Shown here: piece after piece, positions 32,155-42,731 of the stretch
Position numbering within the stretch: the stretch's first letter is position 1
Layout of the letters: every line of letters starts with the position of its first letter
Assembly (NCBI GenBank): GCA_032690845.1
Contig: CM064421.1
Location: 38,244,963 to 38,308,962, forward strand
DNA from: Eleusine coracana subsp. coracana
Taxonomy: Eukaryota > Streptophyta > Magnoliopsida > Poales > Poaceae
DNA: 64,000 nucleotides
Reading direction: 5' to 3'
Notes under the pieces: model-generated
The model's input: only the letters and a program-made list of their open reading frames with translations
Database searches by the model: none
What the model was told of the DNA's origin: nothing
Translations under genes and position numbers: made by a program

Positions 32155-33316
32155 AGTCCATCGACGCGCGTTTCATCCCGTTTCCCCAGCCTATGCCTGA
32201 AAACAGAGAAAGGTTGAAGGAATTCCACCCGGGAGACCCTGCTTTCCGAGTTCGGGATGTCGCGGTCAGCAATGGCGTGATCAAGTTCGTCGAGATAGAA
32301 CACCGCTGGATCGTGACGACCATTCTTCCCGAGAAGCCGATTGACCCTAGCACCATGGACAGACGTCCTCTACGATTCAGACTTGATCGCGTCGCAGAAG
32401 AAGCTCAGAGACTTGGATGACAAGCCCAGGCAGGTGCGCACGAGGGATGGGTGGAGGGCGGTGACTTGGACTCGGGCCATCTCGTCCAACTGTTGGCACA
32501 AGGGACGCGTCGTTGATGTCGATGACATCTCGGTCGACGATGCGATGTTTTCGTCACTGGTTTCTGAGCTTGGGGTGGTCGAACGTGAAGGCGCGGGCTT
32601 AAAATTCAGGGACCTCTACTCAGCTTTCCCTACTCTGAGCACGGATGGTGATGATCTTCTTTACCTCAAGACTGTGGTGAAGCCCAGCGTTCAGATGCTT
32701 CTGAAGGGTTGCGTGGTTGCTGTTGACCTTGGAGAGAAGAAACTCAAGGCATTTCAATCATTTAATTTTGCAAGGCATGACCCCGTTCTGTATGTATACC
32801 ATCCCTGTTCGCTGTCTAAACATCTGGGTATGACTTCAGGTACGTAATTCTTGTGCTGATTGCTGTTTGCTAATCATTTTACTAGCATATCCATATATTT
32901 CTCAATAAAAAAAGGTAACAGAAAACGAAATTGGTTAAGAATTTCTTATCTGTGACTACGGTGAATGTTGACGAATTTAACGGTATTTGTCTTGTACGAT
33001 TGCAGATTCATGCCATATCACACAAACAAAGGAGACCACGGATCCTTTGGAAGTACAACAGTAAGTAATTCCTATTCTTTGTAATTTGAACAAGTGTTGC
33101 AACCTAAATGCCGCAAACACAAAGCCGAAGATTTTTCTCTGCTCTTCAGTTTTAAATATCTTGAATCGTTTTCATATGTGCTTCAGGTCCGAAGCTCGGG
33201 GAGCTCAGCATGCATATGAAGCTTCCGAGCACGACGAAGCTTCCGAGCAGTGGCCGCAGGGATCAGGCGGTTCCGCACCGCCTCCGGCATGGACGCCACG
33301 CAAACGGAAGGCTTAA
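32155..33316 (+). pseudogene. DUF1618 family copy B, N-terminus deleted
   Basis: The promoter-like region at 31918-32065 matches copy A, but the first roughly 200 codons of the family are missing. Homology begins near 32155 (DARFIPFPQPMPENRERL) and runs through VSNGVIKFVEIEHRWIV. A frameshift near 32350 moves the match to the phase opening LYDSDLIASQKK, then the DUF1618 core DGWRAVTWTRAISSNCWHKG and VAVDLGEKKLKAF. A donor AG/GTACGT at about 32840, a small exon (about 33005-33060) and a last exon from about 33187 give a tail ending PPPAWTPRKRKA at 33316, matching the end of copy A. Without an N-terminus and with a frameshift it is probably non-functional, though a short protein from 32193 or 32341 cannot be excluded. 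Confidence 0.82.
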
Positions 33317-34169
33317 ATACTTGTAGCAGAAGCAAAGCTAATGTGAGCATAGCCATCAGTTTCAGTCAGGTGACACTAGCTGACTACCATCACTGCATTG
33401 TAAATTGAGTAGTTAGTGTAGTAGACCCAAAAAAAAAAAGGTTGATCAAATTGGAACCTCTTTTCTGGAACCACCTTTCAAGACTCCCTGAGTTATCAAA
33501 TTGGAACAAGGCAGAAGTTTCGAGTTACTCGAATAAACCATACTCTATTATGTTTTCAGTACGATTGATTTTTTTAACCTGGACTTATTTCGTCAGTTCA
33601 ACATTTACACTGCATTTGGCGTTAATCAAGAAAAATTGAATTCAGTCAACTACTATTACCATCTGCATAGTGAAATCAGGTACAGATAATCATCCAGCTG
33701 CATCAGTGTTTTTTATCTCGTGAAACCAAACGTCACCATACAGCACGAGAGGTGGCTTCTGCAAACATGCGCTGGCAGATTCAGTAGGACACTACTGCCA
33801 TTGCTGTTGGTAGTTACCGTAGTCTGTTTGTGTGCCGTAGGACGCTACTGCCATATGGCTTAGTTGCTTTTAGATTTCTTGATCTTGGTTTGAAATTGGT
33901 GCTCATAGTTTTCCAACTTTCAGAACATGCAACGCAAATGTAGGTTGTCGGCGCTAACAGCACTAGTGAACAAATAATGGAAGTGTATCATAATCTTCAA
34001 CGATGGTTTTACCACTTGAGGTCCAAAGTCGCAGATAGGCATTAGCTGCTGCTGGGATGATGGTGGCCGCTGCCACAGTGGTTGATAGTTGCCATAGACA
34101 TACTGCAAATTAGGGGCAACACCCAGGGTCGCAGGGTCCATCCGGCTTGAAGGCTTCAGCGGCACATTC
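33317..34169. other. Spacer with a possible minus-strand Tyr/Gln-rich fragment
   Basis: On the minus strand at about 34085-34115 and again near 33800-33850 the translation shows YGNYQPLWQ and YGNYQQQWQ, followed by Gln-rich residues. This resembles the low-complexity tails of the DUF1618 copies and may be a relic of one. No start, domain or splice signals could be fixed. Confidence 0.3.
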
Positions 34170-34285
34170 TATGGGTCCGTTTGGTAGAGTTTATTGTTGC
34201 TTATGCCTTATCAGTTTATTTTTATACTATAGCTACAGAAAAAACATTGTAGCAATGAGCATAAACTGTACCAAACGGACCCATA
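34170..34285. mobile_element. Small MITE with perfect 17-bp terminal inverted repeats
   Basis: TATGGGTCCGTTTGGTA at the left is the exact reverse complement of the right end (34269-34285). Total length is about 116 bases and the interior is AT-rich. The GGGTCCGTTTGG terminus is common among small grass MITEs. The target duplication is unclear (perhaps only AT), so the superfamily is left open. Confidence 0.75.
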
Positions 34286-35159
34286 ACTCGTGCTATACGA
34301 CCATGAGAACATTCTTTCGAGATTGTGCCATAGCACGCATGAGAAAAACAAAGCATTCCCCTTGTTGAAAGATTGATGCGGTGGCTGGAATGGAAATGAT
34401 AGGTTCTAATTAATCTTGATAATTGACGATAGGGTAATGGATATGAGGGAATAGTGTCATAGGGCATAAGGAATTCAGCACACAAGATTGTTTTATACAG
34501 GGTGAACACATGAAATGGGAACATTCTTTACAATCCGATTTTCTTTTTATGGACGGTCGAATTTCCCAGCTTGAATCATCCTGTGCAAGACAAGTTAAAT
34601 ATTATATAAAAATAGTTAGAATATAGCTATTAAAATGTGTAAAATGAACTATCTAAAGAGGGTTATTGTACAGCCAGGCCTTGAGGCGTACAGCATAACT
34701 CCCATGATGTCAGACTACAAACTTACCTTCGGAGCCTTCTCGTTGATTCGACATGCTTCTCCTCAAAAGGATGGGGCCTGGCCACTGAAATAAGTGAAAT
34801 ATGGTCATTCTGTACAACACTCTGGGATTCATTTTGTGAATGGTTAGCTTCCTCAGCTGATAGCCTGTGGTTCAATTAAACAAAATAAAATATCTCCAAT
34901 ATCAGTAAAACTAATCAGGGAGTATACAAACAAAATATTTCCAATCTAGAAACTTTAACAAAACTCAGGCTCCCATAACAGACTGAAACTGACCTTTGGA
35001 ACTTGCTCCTTGATTTGCAGGAAATGGACTCATCCACACGGTTCTATGCACAAGGAGAGGTATAGTTAGTTGGGAGCAGGTTCTTGAAATAAGAAGCGAT
35101 GTCAAGTACTTACAGGTATACAGTTCCGATTGACTGCAGAGCTGCCCTGAACTGGAGGA
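34286..35159. other. Intergenic, nothing recognised
   Basis: AT-rich DNA up to the point where LINE homology begins. No gene signature on either strand. Confidence 0.5.
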
Positions 35160-37285
35160 CAGGATTATGACATTTCTTTGGGCATTTCAATCCAGCACTA
35201 TAGAGTTGGAGCGAGTGAACCGTGCCTACATTGTGCTACTGCCTAAAAAGGAAAATGCCATAACAGCTGACTCATTCCGTCCCATCTGCCAACAAAACTG
35301 CTTGCCCAAGCTTGCGTCGAAGTTGATGACTACACGTCTGCAGCGACAGATAAATGAACTGGTGGACATTGATCAAACAGGTTTCATGCGCGGGCGGTCG
35401 ATCTCCGAGAACTTTGTGTTCGCCATGGAGCTTGTGCAGTGCTGTCACCGCAGGAAGACCCCTACTCTTGTGTTGAACTGGAATTCGCTAAAGCCTTTGA
35501 TTCAGTACATTGGGATAGCTTGTTCCACATCCTGAGTGTGCGCGGCTTTCCTGCTCAGTGGATTGCCTAGGTGCGTGACATGCTCTCATCTTCCAAAACT
35601 GCCATACTTGTCAATGGGTGTCCGGGACCGTGGATGGGCTGCATGAAAGGGCTGCGGCAGGGGGACCCTATTTCTCCATATCTCTTCCTACTGGTGGCTG
35701 ATGTCCTGCAAACTCTCATAAAAAAGGATATGCAAGTGCGACACCCCCTCGCTGACGATCGGAGCTGTCCAGTCTTGCAATACGCCGATGACACCTTGAT
35801 ATTACTGCGAGCGGACCTCGCCGATGTGACACACCTGAAAAACCTGCTCGATGATTTCGCTGAAGCAACTGAACTACGGATCAACTTCCACAAAAGCACT
35901 TTGGTGCCGATGCATGTACCGGAACACCTGGTTACCGCTATGATCGATGTGCTTGGTTGCCGGAGGGAAGGCTTTCCGCAAACATATCTGGGTTTGCCTT
36001 TATCAAATGAAAAACTGAAGCTCTCCTCCTTCTCCCCACTGATTAGCAAGTTTGATCGTTATTTGTCGGGTTGGTAGGCGCCACTATTGAACCATATGGC
36101 GCGGACGGTGCTGGTGAATTCAGTTCTTGACAGCTTGCCGACCTATGCAATGATGGCTCTGGAGCTGCCCCCGGGCGTCATCAAGGTGATGGATGGACGA
36201 AGGCGTGGTTTCCTCTGGTCCAGCGAGGATAAAGTCAGTGGCGCCGACTGCTTGATTGCTTGGGACCAAGTGACAAAGCCAAAAACTCATGGTGGTCTGG
36301 GTGTCCGCGATCTTGCGATTCAGAACCGTTGTCTGCTGCTGAAACTGATGCACCGATTACACTGCTCGACAGATTCCTCTTGGGCGGCATGGGTGACTGG
36401 TCTAGTGGATATTCCGTCGATGACCGGCGACCTCTCCGGACAGCACTGGGACGCGCTGCGCTCGCTACTTCCAGCGTATCAGGAACTGACACAAGTCTCC
36501 CTTGGCGACGGCCGCACCACCTCATTCTGGCGTGATGACTGGTCTCCCCATGGACGCCTGGCCGATCTCCTACTAGCTCTGTTCAACCATACAAAGAAGA
36601 GCTCTACAAAGAAGCCATCCGCCTCTGTTTTCACGACTCTCTCTACAAAGCTCTCGTTAATGGGGGCTCCTCTCCATGTGCATATGCACACTTTGTGTGG
36701 CACAACTACTCCCCACCCAAGGTCAAATTCTTCATGTGGTTGCTTGTCCAGGGGCGCATCAAATCCCGTGCACTGCTTCATGTCAAGCATGTCGTCGAGG
36801 ACACGACGTGTGAAGTGTGTCACGCAGTTGAAGAGGATGCGGACCACATAATCTTCGGATACCATGTTGCGCGGTGCTTTTGGGTTGTACTTGGGGTCAT
36901 TCCCACAAAGGCGGTTGTTCGCGATCTTCACACTCTCACTCGGCCGCCCAATGTCCCTGCTCGCCACCAGGACGTCTTCCTGCATCTCTGCTGTTGGAAT
37001 CTATGGAAACATCGCAATGAGGTGGTCTTTTAGCATGAATCACCCAGCCTCCGCCGCTTACTTCTGCGCTGTCGAGACGATGCGGAACTCTGACGATGTC
37101 GTCTATCCACTATGGATGCCGACATTGCTAATACATGGTGCTCTTTGTTCTCTTCAATCATGTAACTAGCTGATTTATATCCATTGTAATCACCTGCTTT
37201 AACCTGATCCGAGCCGTTTTAGGCTACTGTTTTTGAAATAAAATGGATCAGGTGGGGACTTTCCGTTGACACTAAAAAAATACTC
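35160..37285 (+). mobile_element. L1-type LINE, 5'-truncated and dead
   Basis: The remnant starts inside the reverse transcriptase (VNRAYIVLLPKKENA...FRPI). Motifs in order: DQTGFMRGRSI, a frameshift near 35470, a TAG near 35567 in place of Trp, GLRQGDPISPYLF, the catalytic LQYADDT, the LGLPLS region, another TAG near 36076, then the WRDDWSP and zf-RVT-like region (PPKVKFFMWLLVQGRI...CEVCHAVEEDADHI) in shifted phases. The 3' end has GGATCAGGTGGGGACTTTCC followed by a short A run near 37280. The endonuclease and ORF1 are absent. No target duplication was found. Confidence 0.9.
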
Positions 37286-37416
37286 TGCGACTTTAATATC
37301 TACAGAAACCAACAATTTCATAAGCAACGAAAGTCAAAAAAAAAAAGGAGGAAAATTTAGAGAAGTGGCATAGATGCTGAAAACGCGTAAAACACACGTG
37401 CAGGCTTCATTCAGGT

Positions 37417-37464
37417 GGCCTTCAAATGGGTTCAAACAACGGCCTTCAAATGGGTTCAAACAAC
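37417..37464. repeat. Tandem duplication, 2 x 24 bp
   Basis: A 24-base unit starting GGCCTTCAAATGGG occurs at 37417-37440 and 37441-37464 with no mismatch. Confidence 0.9.
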
Positions 37465-37618
37465 GGCCATATGTAAATTCAACAAGGCAGAGCTAGAATA
37501 GCATTACCTGGAGTCATGTTGAGAAGGTGAGATAATTTACAGGGACGGAAAGGTTGCTCATAAGCAGAACAGTTAACAAATCAACACGCCCCTCCAACTG
37601 CCTTGACTGTCTTGTTTA

Positions 37619-39023
37619 TGTTGGCACCGAAATTTGACCGGGTCCAAGTGATCAGTTGCATGCAAACAGAATCGGTCAAAGTCAATAAACCTCAACGATC
37701 GAAGAGAATAAAGTGAACCCGTTAGGATTTTTTCTTCATTTATTTTCTAATTTAGATTTAGTTTATGAATAAATCAAGTCGGTTTGTTTGAGAGTCCTGA
37801 TCGAATCGGGTCAGAACCCCTTGCATAGAGCTATAAATATGTAATAGGATCTATATAGAAAAAACAACACTTTTGTTCAATACAACTTGACGCATCGTCA
37901 AACTTTTTCTTAACGACATCCTCATCTCGCGCGGGCTGCATCGGCTCCGATCTCGGCGAGAGACTTGGATTAGTCACTCTCGGTAATTTCATCGACTTCA
38001 GCTATTACTTTCTCGTTAAGTTGATATTCTAGTTGTTATCTTTAAAATTGCTAGTTATCCGGTAATTAGGTCTTTATTTGGTTTGTATTATCGACTTATA
38101 TTATATTACTGTCTCGGTTAGGTCCGATCTTTTGCGATTTCTGTAGGTTTTATAAGCTGGGTTTTAGATCTATTATTCGAGTCATTCGATTGATCCTATC
38201 TATAATTAAATTAAATCTAGCTTTATTCGTCGTGTGTAAACACTGTCGATTAAGTTCGATCTGTTCGAATCAACAAGACTGCATCGACTTTGATCTCTTA
38301 CTGGACTGATAGGGTTAGATTCGATCTGCTTATAGGCAGAGTCGATAAAGTTCTGTTGGGACGTTTAGCCGACTGGTTATCACGGTTCGATCGACTTCTT
38401 AGTATTTTGCCTATTTTATTACTATATATTGGAAGTCGATTCCTCCCCTTCACTTTTTTTTGTTTAACAGAATTAGATCTGTGAAATTGAGGCATAATAC
38501 TAGCTATCAGATCTATCGACTTACCATCTATCGACGAATAGAGTTCTATATATGATTTTTATACTTCTATCGATTCTGGCCTATCGACTTACTTTCATCG
38601 ATAGAGCGAGTCTTTACGTTTTTACTATAAATCTATCGACTCAGCTCTATCGACTTTAAGTCTATTATATCGACTTGGTCAGTTATTGTACGAATATCGT
38701 GGATTTATCGACTATGGTCTATTGTTCTAATTTCTTATTGACATTAATGATTTATAATTGCCTATTTAATTAAATTTACTGATAAACCGATATAATCAGC
38801 CAATCAGTTTATATTCTCCTATGTTTTATTTCCACAATAGCATCGGCTGTTTTTACGAACAGTGACTATCGACTTTCTTCATGCCGGTGACCCATGAAAT
38901 TTGACTGTTTGTCTCTTTGTCGATTTATAGAGAAAATCGACTGGCACGTCTCATTTTCCGTATTGAGCCTGCACTAGAGCTAAGCAGATCTACCAGGTCA
39001 CGCGTGTGATTTTCACGTCAACA
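37619..39023. mobile_element. Solo LTR, 1405 bp
   Basis: Starts TGTTGGCACC and ends CGTCAACA. The flanks are GTTTA (37614-37618) and GTTTC (39024-39028), a 5-base target duplication with one mismatch. Removing the LTR and one flank restores an open DUF1618 frame across the junction, which independently supports both boundaries. There is no internal region, so it arose by LTR-LTR recombination. The LTR is AT-rich with many TATCGACTT-like repeats. Confidence 0.88.
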
Positions 39024-39720
39024 GTTTCCAAGGTCAACAGCAACCACCCACCCAGTAAGATCCCTTGGTTGCACCAGATAAAAGAACATCGTCGTCGTCC
39101 ATGTTGAAGGTGAGGAAAGCCGAATACAGATCCTGGAACGTCAACGCCTCGGAAGTTATTAGGCCCTTTAGCCCAGACATGAACGACGAGTGCGTTGGTT
39201 CGTCGATCAATATGTCAGCAACGTCAATAGTGCGTCCCTTGCACCAACACCCGGACGAGATAGTCCGGCTCCACATCACGGCCCTCCACCCGTACCTTGC
39301 GCGCGGCTTCTTGGGCTTGTCGTCCATGTCTTTCCGCTTGAGTGACGCGATCAAGTCTGAATCGTAGAGGATGTCCTTGGGGTCCCTCGTCGGCTTTCCA
39401 GGTGCAACCTCTACCACGCGATGCTCCATCTCGATAAACTTGAGCACGCCGTCACCGACACATGTAATGTCCCGAAACAGCCTTGGGGAAGGTTCTGACG
39501 ACGAGGGAGCCTTCAGTTTCAGTTTTCCTCTATTTTCAGACAGCGGCTCTGGAAACGGGATGAACTGTGTGTTGTTGGGAGGATCATGATGGGTCAAGTC
39601 GCACACTAGCATGCTGCACGAGAAATCGACCCAGCCTAGAACATCGTCTCCTCCAATGGTGATCACCTTCTCGGGTATGATCCTCTTCACGACAAAGTAC
39701 TCATAGCATGTACATGCTTA

Positions 39721-40082
39721 GGCCCCTTTTAGATTGAAGGAAAAACAAAGGAAATTTGGAGGATAGGAATTGTAAAAAAAAAATTCCTATATAACCATTT
39801 GGCTCATAGGAAAAACAAAGAATATTTTCCATAGGAATGGATTCCTATGCTTGATTTTGGAGGAATGAAAGCAAGAGGTAAGACCTTTTTTTTCTTTCCT
39901 TTGTTTTCATATGGAGCAAGAGCAAGCTATAGGTTCCTTTGTTTTTTCTATAAGACTACCAAAGACCATTTTATTCAAATTCCTATGTTTTCAATTTCTA
40001 TAGGATTTCAAAAGTATACCATCTTAATTCCTATATTTTTCCTATTACTATGTTTTTTCTATCCTACATTCCAAAGGGGGCC
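39721..40082. mobile_element. Tourist MITE (PIF/Harbinger type), 362 bp
   Basis: The ends are GGCCCCTTTTAGATTGAAGG at the left and CATTCCAAAGGGGGCC at the right, with target duplication TTA at 39718-39720 and 40083-40085. The interior contains further internal inverted segments and no gene. It lies inside DUF1618 copy C. Confidence 0.9.
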
Positions 40083-41111
40083 TTAACATGTATTATCCAT
40101 ATCATTAATATTATTTCGAGATTCGTGTTATATATACTATAATCCAAAGATCACATGATAAAATTCATATAAGGATAAGATTTCATCAATTTTAATGTAA
40201 AATATGTGACCTAAATATTACATGTTTAACATTTATATATCAAAATTTCGCTTTGTCCTCTTCAACTCAGGACATGGGTTTGGCAGCGTGGTGGAGCTCC
40301 ATGTTTTCCTCTCTGACGAGTAGATGTGAAGCTTATAGTCCAACGGTGCATCGTCCTTGGCACCACAACAGAGACCGGCCAGGAGATACTGCTCTCCATG
40401 ATGGCCGACGACCCGGGGCACGATGCCGAACTCCCTGACTCCTCGCAGGTTGTTTTCATCATCAGGAGGCGGAAGCCGTTCCAGCGACGGTGATGAATCG
40501 GCACCGCCGCCGCCTGCCTTGTATACGAAGTACTCGTGTCGGCTGTGGAGGAAGAAGAAGCAGGCGCGGATGAAGACGAAACGGCCCTCCACGCCGACCA
40601 CATGAGGGAAGTATCTGAAGTTGGAGGTCTTGGGATAGGAGCCGGCGGGCTTGGAGCAGATGACGGAGAAGAAGTACATGTCCGGCGGGTCGGCTACCCA
40701 GAAGGAGACCGCCATGGTGTGGCCAGCTACCGATCTGGCTATCGCCGTGGTGTCGTTGCTGTTTTCGGTGATGGCTGGGGGACGGTCGATGTGGTAGTCG
40801 GCGATGTACGACCCCTCGCAGAGGAGAATCGAGGACGGCCGCCGGCCGGTGATGTTGTCATTGTCGCCTGGGAGATCGTCGGAGTTGATTGGTGTCGATG
40901 CCATTGGCGTCAGGATTACGGCGGATTTGGGGATCAAGGATCGGGACGTACAATACAACCAACTAAGGCTGACTACTACCACCCACACATCGAGCACCGT
41001 AGTAGTCCGTACTACACAATTGTACAGGGAAAGAATTGTACAGTGACAGAAAGATTACAGGAAATTCGTGTATATCAAATCAAAATTGCTGCACAGACTT
41101 TGTTTGTTACT

Positions 41112-41319
41112 CTCTCCGTTCAATATTATATGACGTTTTGGCTTCGGATACGGAAATTAAGAAGAGTTAAAAAAGATAGATATACAGAAAATGAGAGGAA
41201 GAGAGATAAAAATAGAGATATATTGAAAAGAGAGAAATATGCATTAAAAAGCAAGAATATCTTATAATTTGAGAAAACTTGTGAAGTCTAAAGTGTCATA
41301 TAATATGAAATGGAGGGAG
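41112..41319. mobile_element. Stowaway MITE, 208 bp
   Basis: The ends are CTCTCTCCGTTC at the left and GAAATGGAGGGAG at the right, with TA at 41110-41111 and 41320-41321. It lies inside the 3' coding end of DUF1618 copy D. Confidence 0.93.
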
Positions 41320-42328
41320 TAAGTCAATAGCAACCACGCAATAATCATCCGAACCAGGAAATCTCCCCACGGACCTGAGGTAAAGAACATCGCCACGGCA
41401 CGTGCTCAGGGTGGGGTAAGCCAAGTCCAGATCTCTGAATGGGACCTTCTTCTTCCCAACGCCTCTGCCCCTCGTCGTCCCAGCCAGCAGCAACGACGAG
41501 CATTTCGATTCGTCGACGACGGAGACGATGTCATCAACATCAACCACACATCCCCTGTGCCAACAGCTGCCCGAGACTGCCCGAGTCCATGTGACAACCC
41601 TCCACCCGTCACTTCTGTACTTCGGCTTATTATTAGGCTTGCCGCCATCGTCGTCCGCGCGCTTGCGCTTGCGCGACACGATCAGGTCCGAGTCCTTTCG
41701 GCTGGTGTCACTACTCATCGGCTCCTCCGTTGTTAAACAAGCAACAACAACACGGTGCTCGATCTCGACAAGCTTGATGACGCCATTGACGCAGGTGAGG
41801 TCTCGGAGCAGCCTCGTGGAAGAAGGTCCGGGTCGCGATTTGTCGACGCGCAGCCTGTCCACGTTTCGAGGCAACGGGACGTACCGTACGCCGATGAAGC
41901 GGTTTTCTTCTTCGTCGTCGTCGTTCACGTCGCAGACGAGCAAGCCGTGCTGGAAATCAACAAAGCCCAGGACGCCGTCGCCGAGCGTGACCGCCTTGCC
42001 GGTTATGACCTTGTTGAGGTCGGGATGTGGGTTGCGCAGCTGGATCCCGCTTCGCCATCTCCGATCCTTGGACGAGTAGATGTGAAGTTGATAGGTGGAC
42101 GGGTCCAAGCCAAGGCAGAGCGCCGCCACGAGATAGTGGTCTCCGCGAACGATGATGCCGAACTCCTTGCGTGAGGGCAGGCGGTGGTGAGCGTTAGTGG
42201 GCATCGGGACTGGATCCAGCGACGCCGGCACTGTACATGAAGTATTCGTCTTGGCCGCCGGGGGAAAAGCTGGCGTGGAGGACGACGAATCGGCCATCCG
42301 TTCCAGCTACTTCAGCCCAGAAGAAGTC

Positions 42329-42368
42329 GGAATCAGAATCGGAATCGGAATCGGAATCGGATTCGGAG
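42329..42368. repeat. Hexanucleotide repeat coding for Ser-Asp
   Basis: About six units of CGGAAT or close variants on the plus strand, read as (Ser-Asp)n on the minus strand in DUF1618 copy D. Confidence 0.85.
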
Positions 42369-42731
42369 TCGTCGGTGTCCTGCGGGGCCTTGCGGCAGTT
42401 GACGCAGCAGTAGGACAGAGCCGGTGGTGGGTGGATACGGACGGAGACCTCCATCGTATGGCCACTGTGAGATCTGGCACTGGCCATGGCGGCTTTGTTC
42501 ATGTTGCGAGCGCCGATAAGCAACTGCTGGTCGAGAAGAAACTCTCCTTTTCTTGTGGAGGCGGCGCCGGAAGGATTATTGACAAAGCATGTCGATCTAA
42601 ACCTCATTGTGTAGTAGTACGCGGTTAATTAGATAGACGGGGGTTATGTATGGCTTGTGGTGTGGAGGGATTGAAGTGGCTGGTTTGTTGTGTTGTGCGA
42701 GAGTGGTTTCCCACACACCAAGATATATATA

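Larger units (their letters stand above)
37581..40904 (-). pseudogene. DUF1618 family copy C, split by transposons
   Basis: The N-terminal part starts at MASTPIN (40904) and reads well to CPELKRTK near 40240 (HEYFVYKAG, REFGIVPRVVG, YKLHIYSSERKTW). It is interrupted by about 530 bases that include a Tourist MITE. Homology resumes near 39690 (RIIPEKVITIGGDDVLGWVDF) and runs through the core (YGWRAVMWSRTISSGCWCKG). One extra T near 39090 shifts the frame (expected DVLYL). After VAVDLG the gene is cut by a solo LTR (37619-39023), and across it the reading continues NKTVKAVGGAC to a stop at 37581. It is clearly a pseudogene. Confidence 0.85.
41075..42607 (-). pseudogene. DUF1618 family copy D, frameshifted and MITE-truncated
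   Basis: Starts at MRFRST (42607) with a possible TATA box about 115 bases upstream (42722-42731). It reads LLDQQLLIGA, SGHTMEVSV, a Ser-Asp repeat (SESDSDSD...), DEYFMYSAG, then a one-base frameshift near 42215 moves the match to the next phase (SLDPVPMP, EFGIIVRGDHYLV, YQLHIYSSKDRRW, VTLGDGVLGFVDF). The core DGWRVVTWTRAVSGSCWHRG is intact. At CVVAIDL a Stowaway MITE (41112-41319) interrupts the gene and supplies the stop (LPPFHII). Beyond the MITE the old frame continues TNKVCAAILI to a stop at 41075. If the frameshift were a sequencing error, a protein lacking only about 10 residues would remain. Confidence 0.83.

Noticed and set aside
41528..42079. 183-codon plus-strand open frame
   Set aside because: It is antisense to DUF1618 copy D and has no domain of its own.
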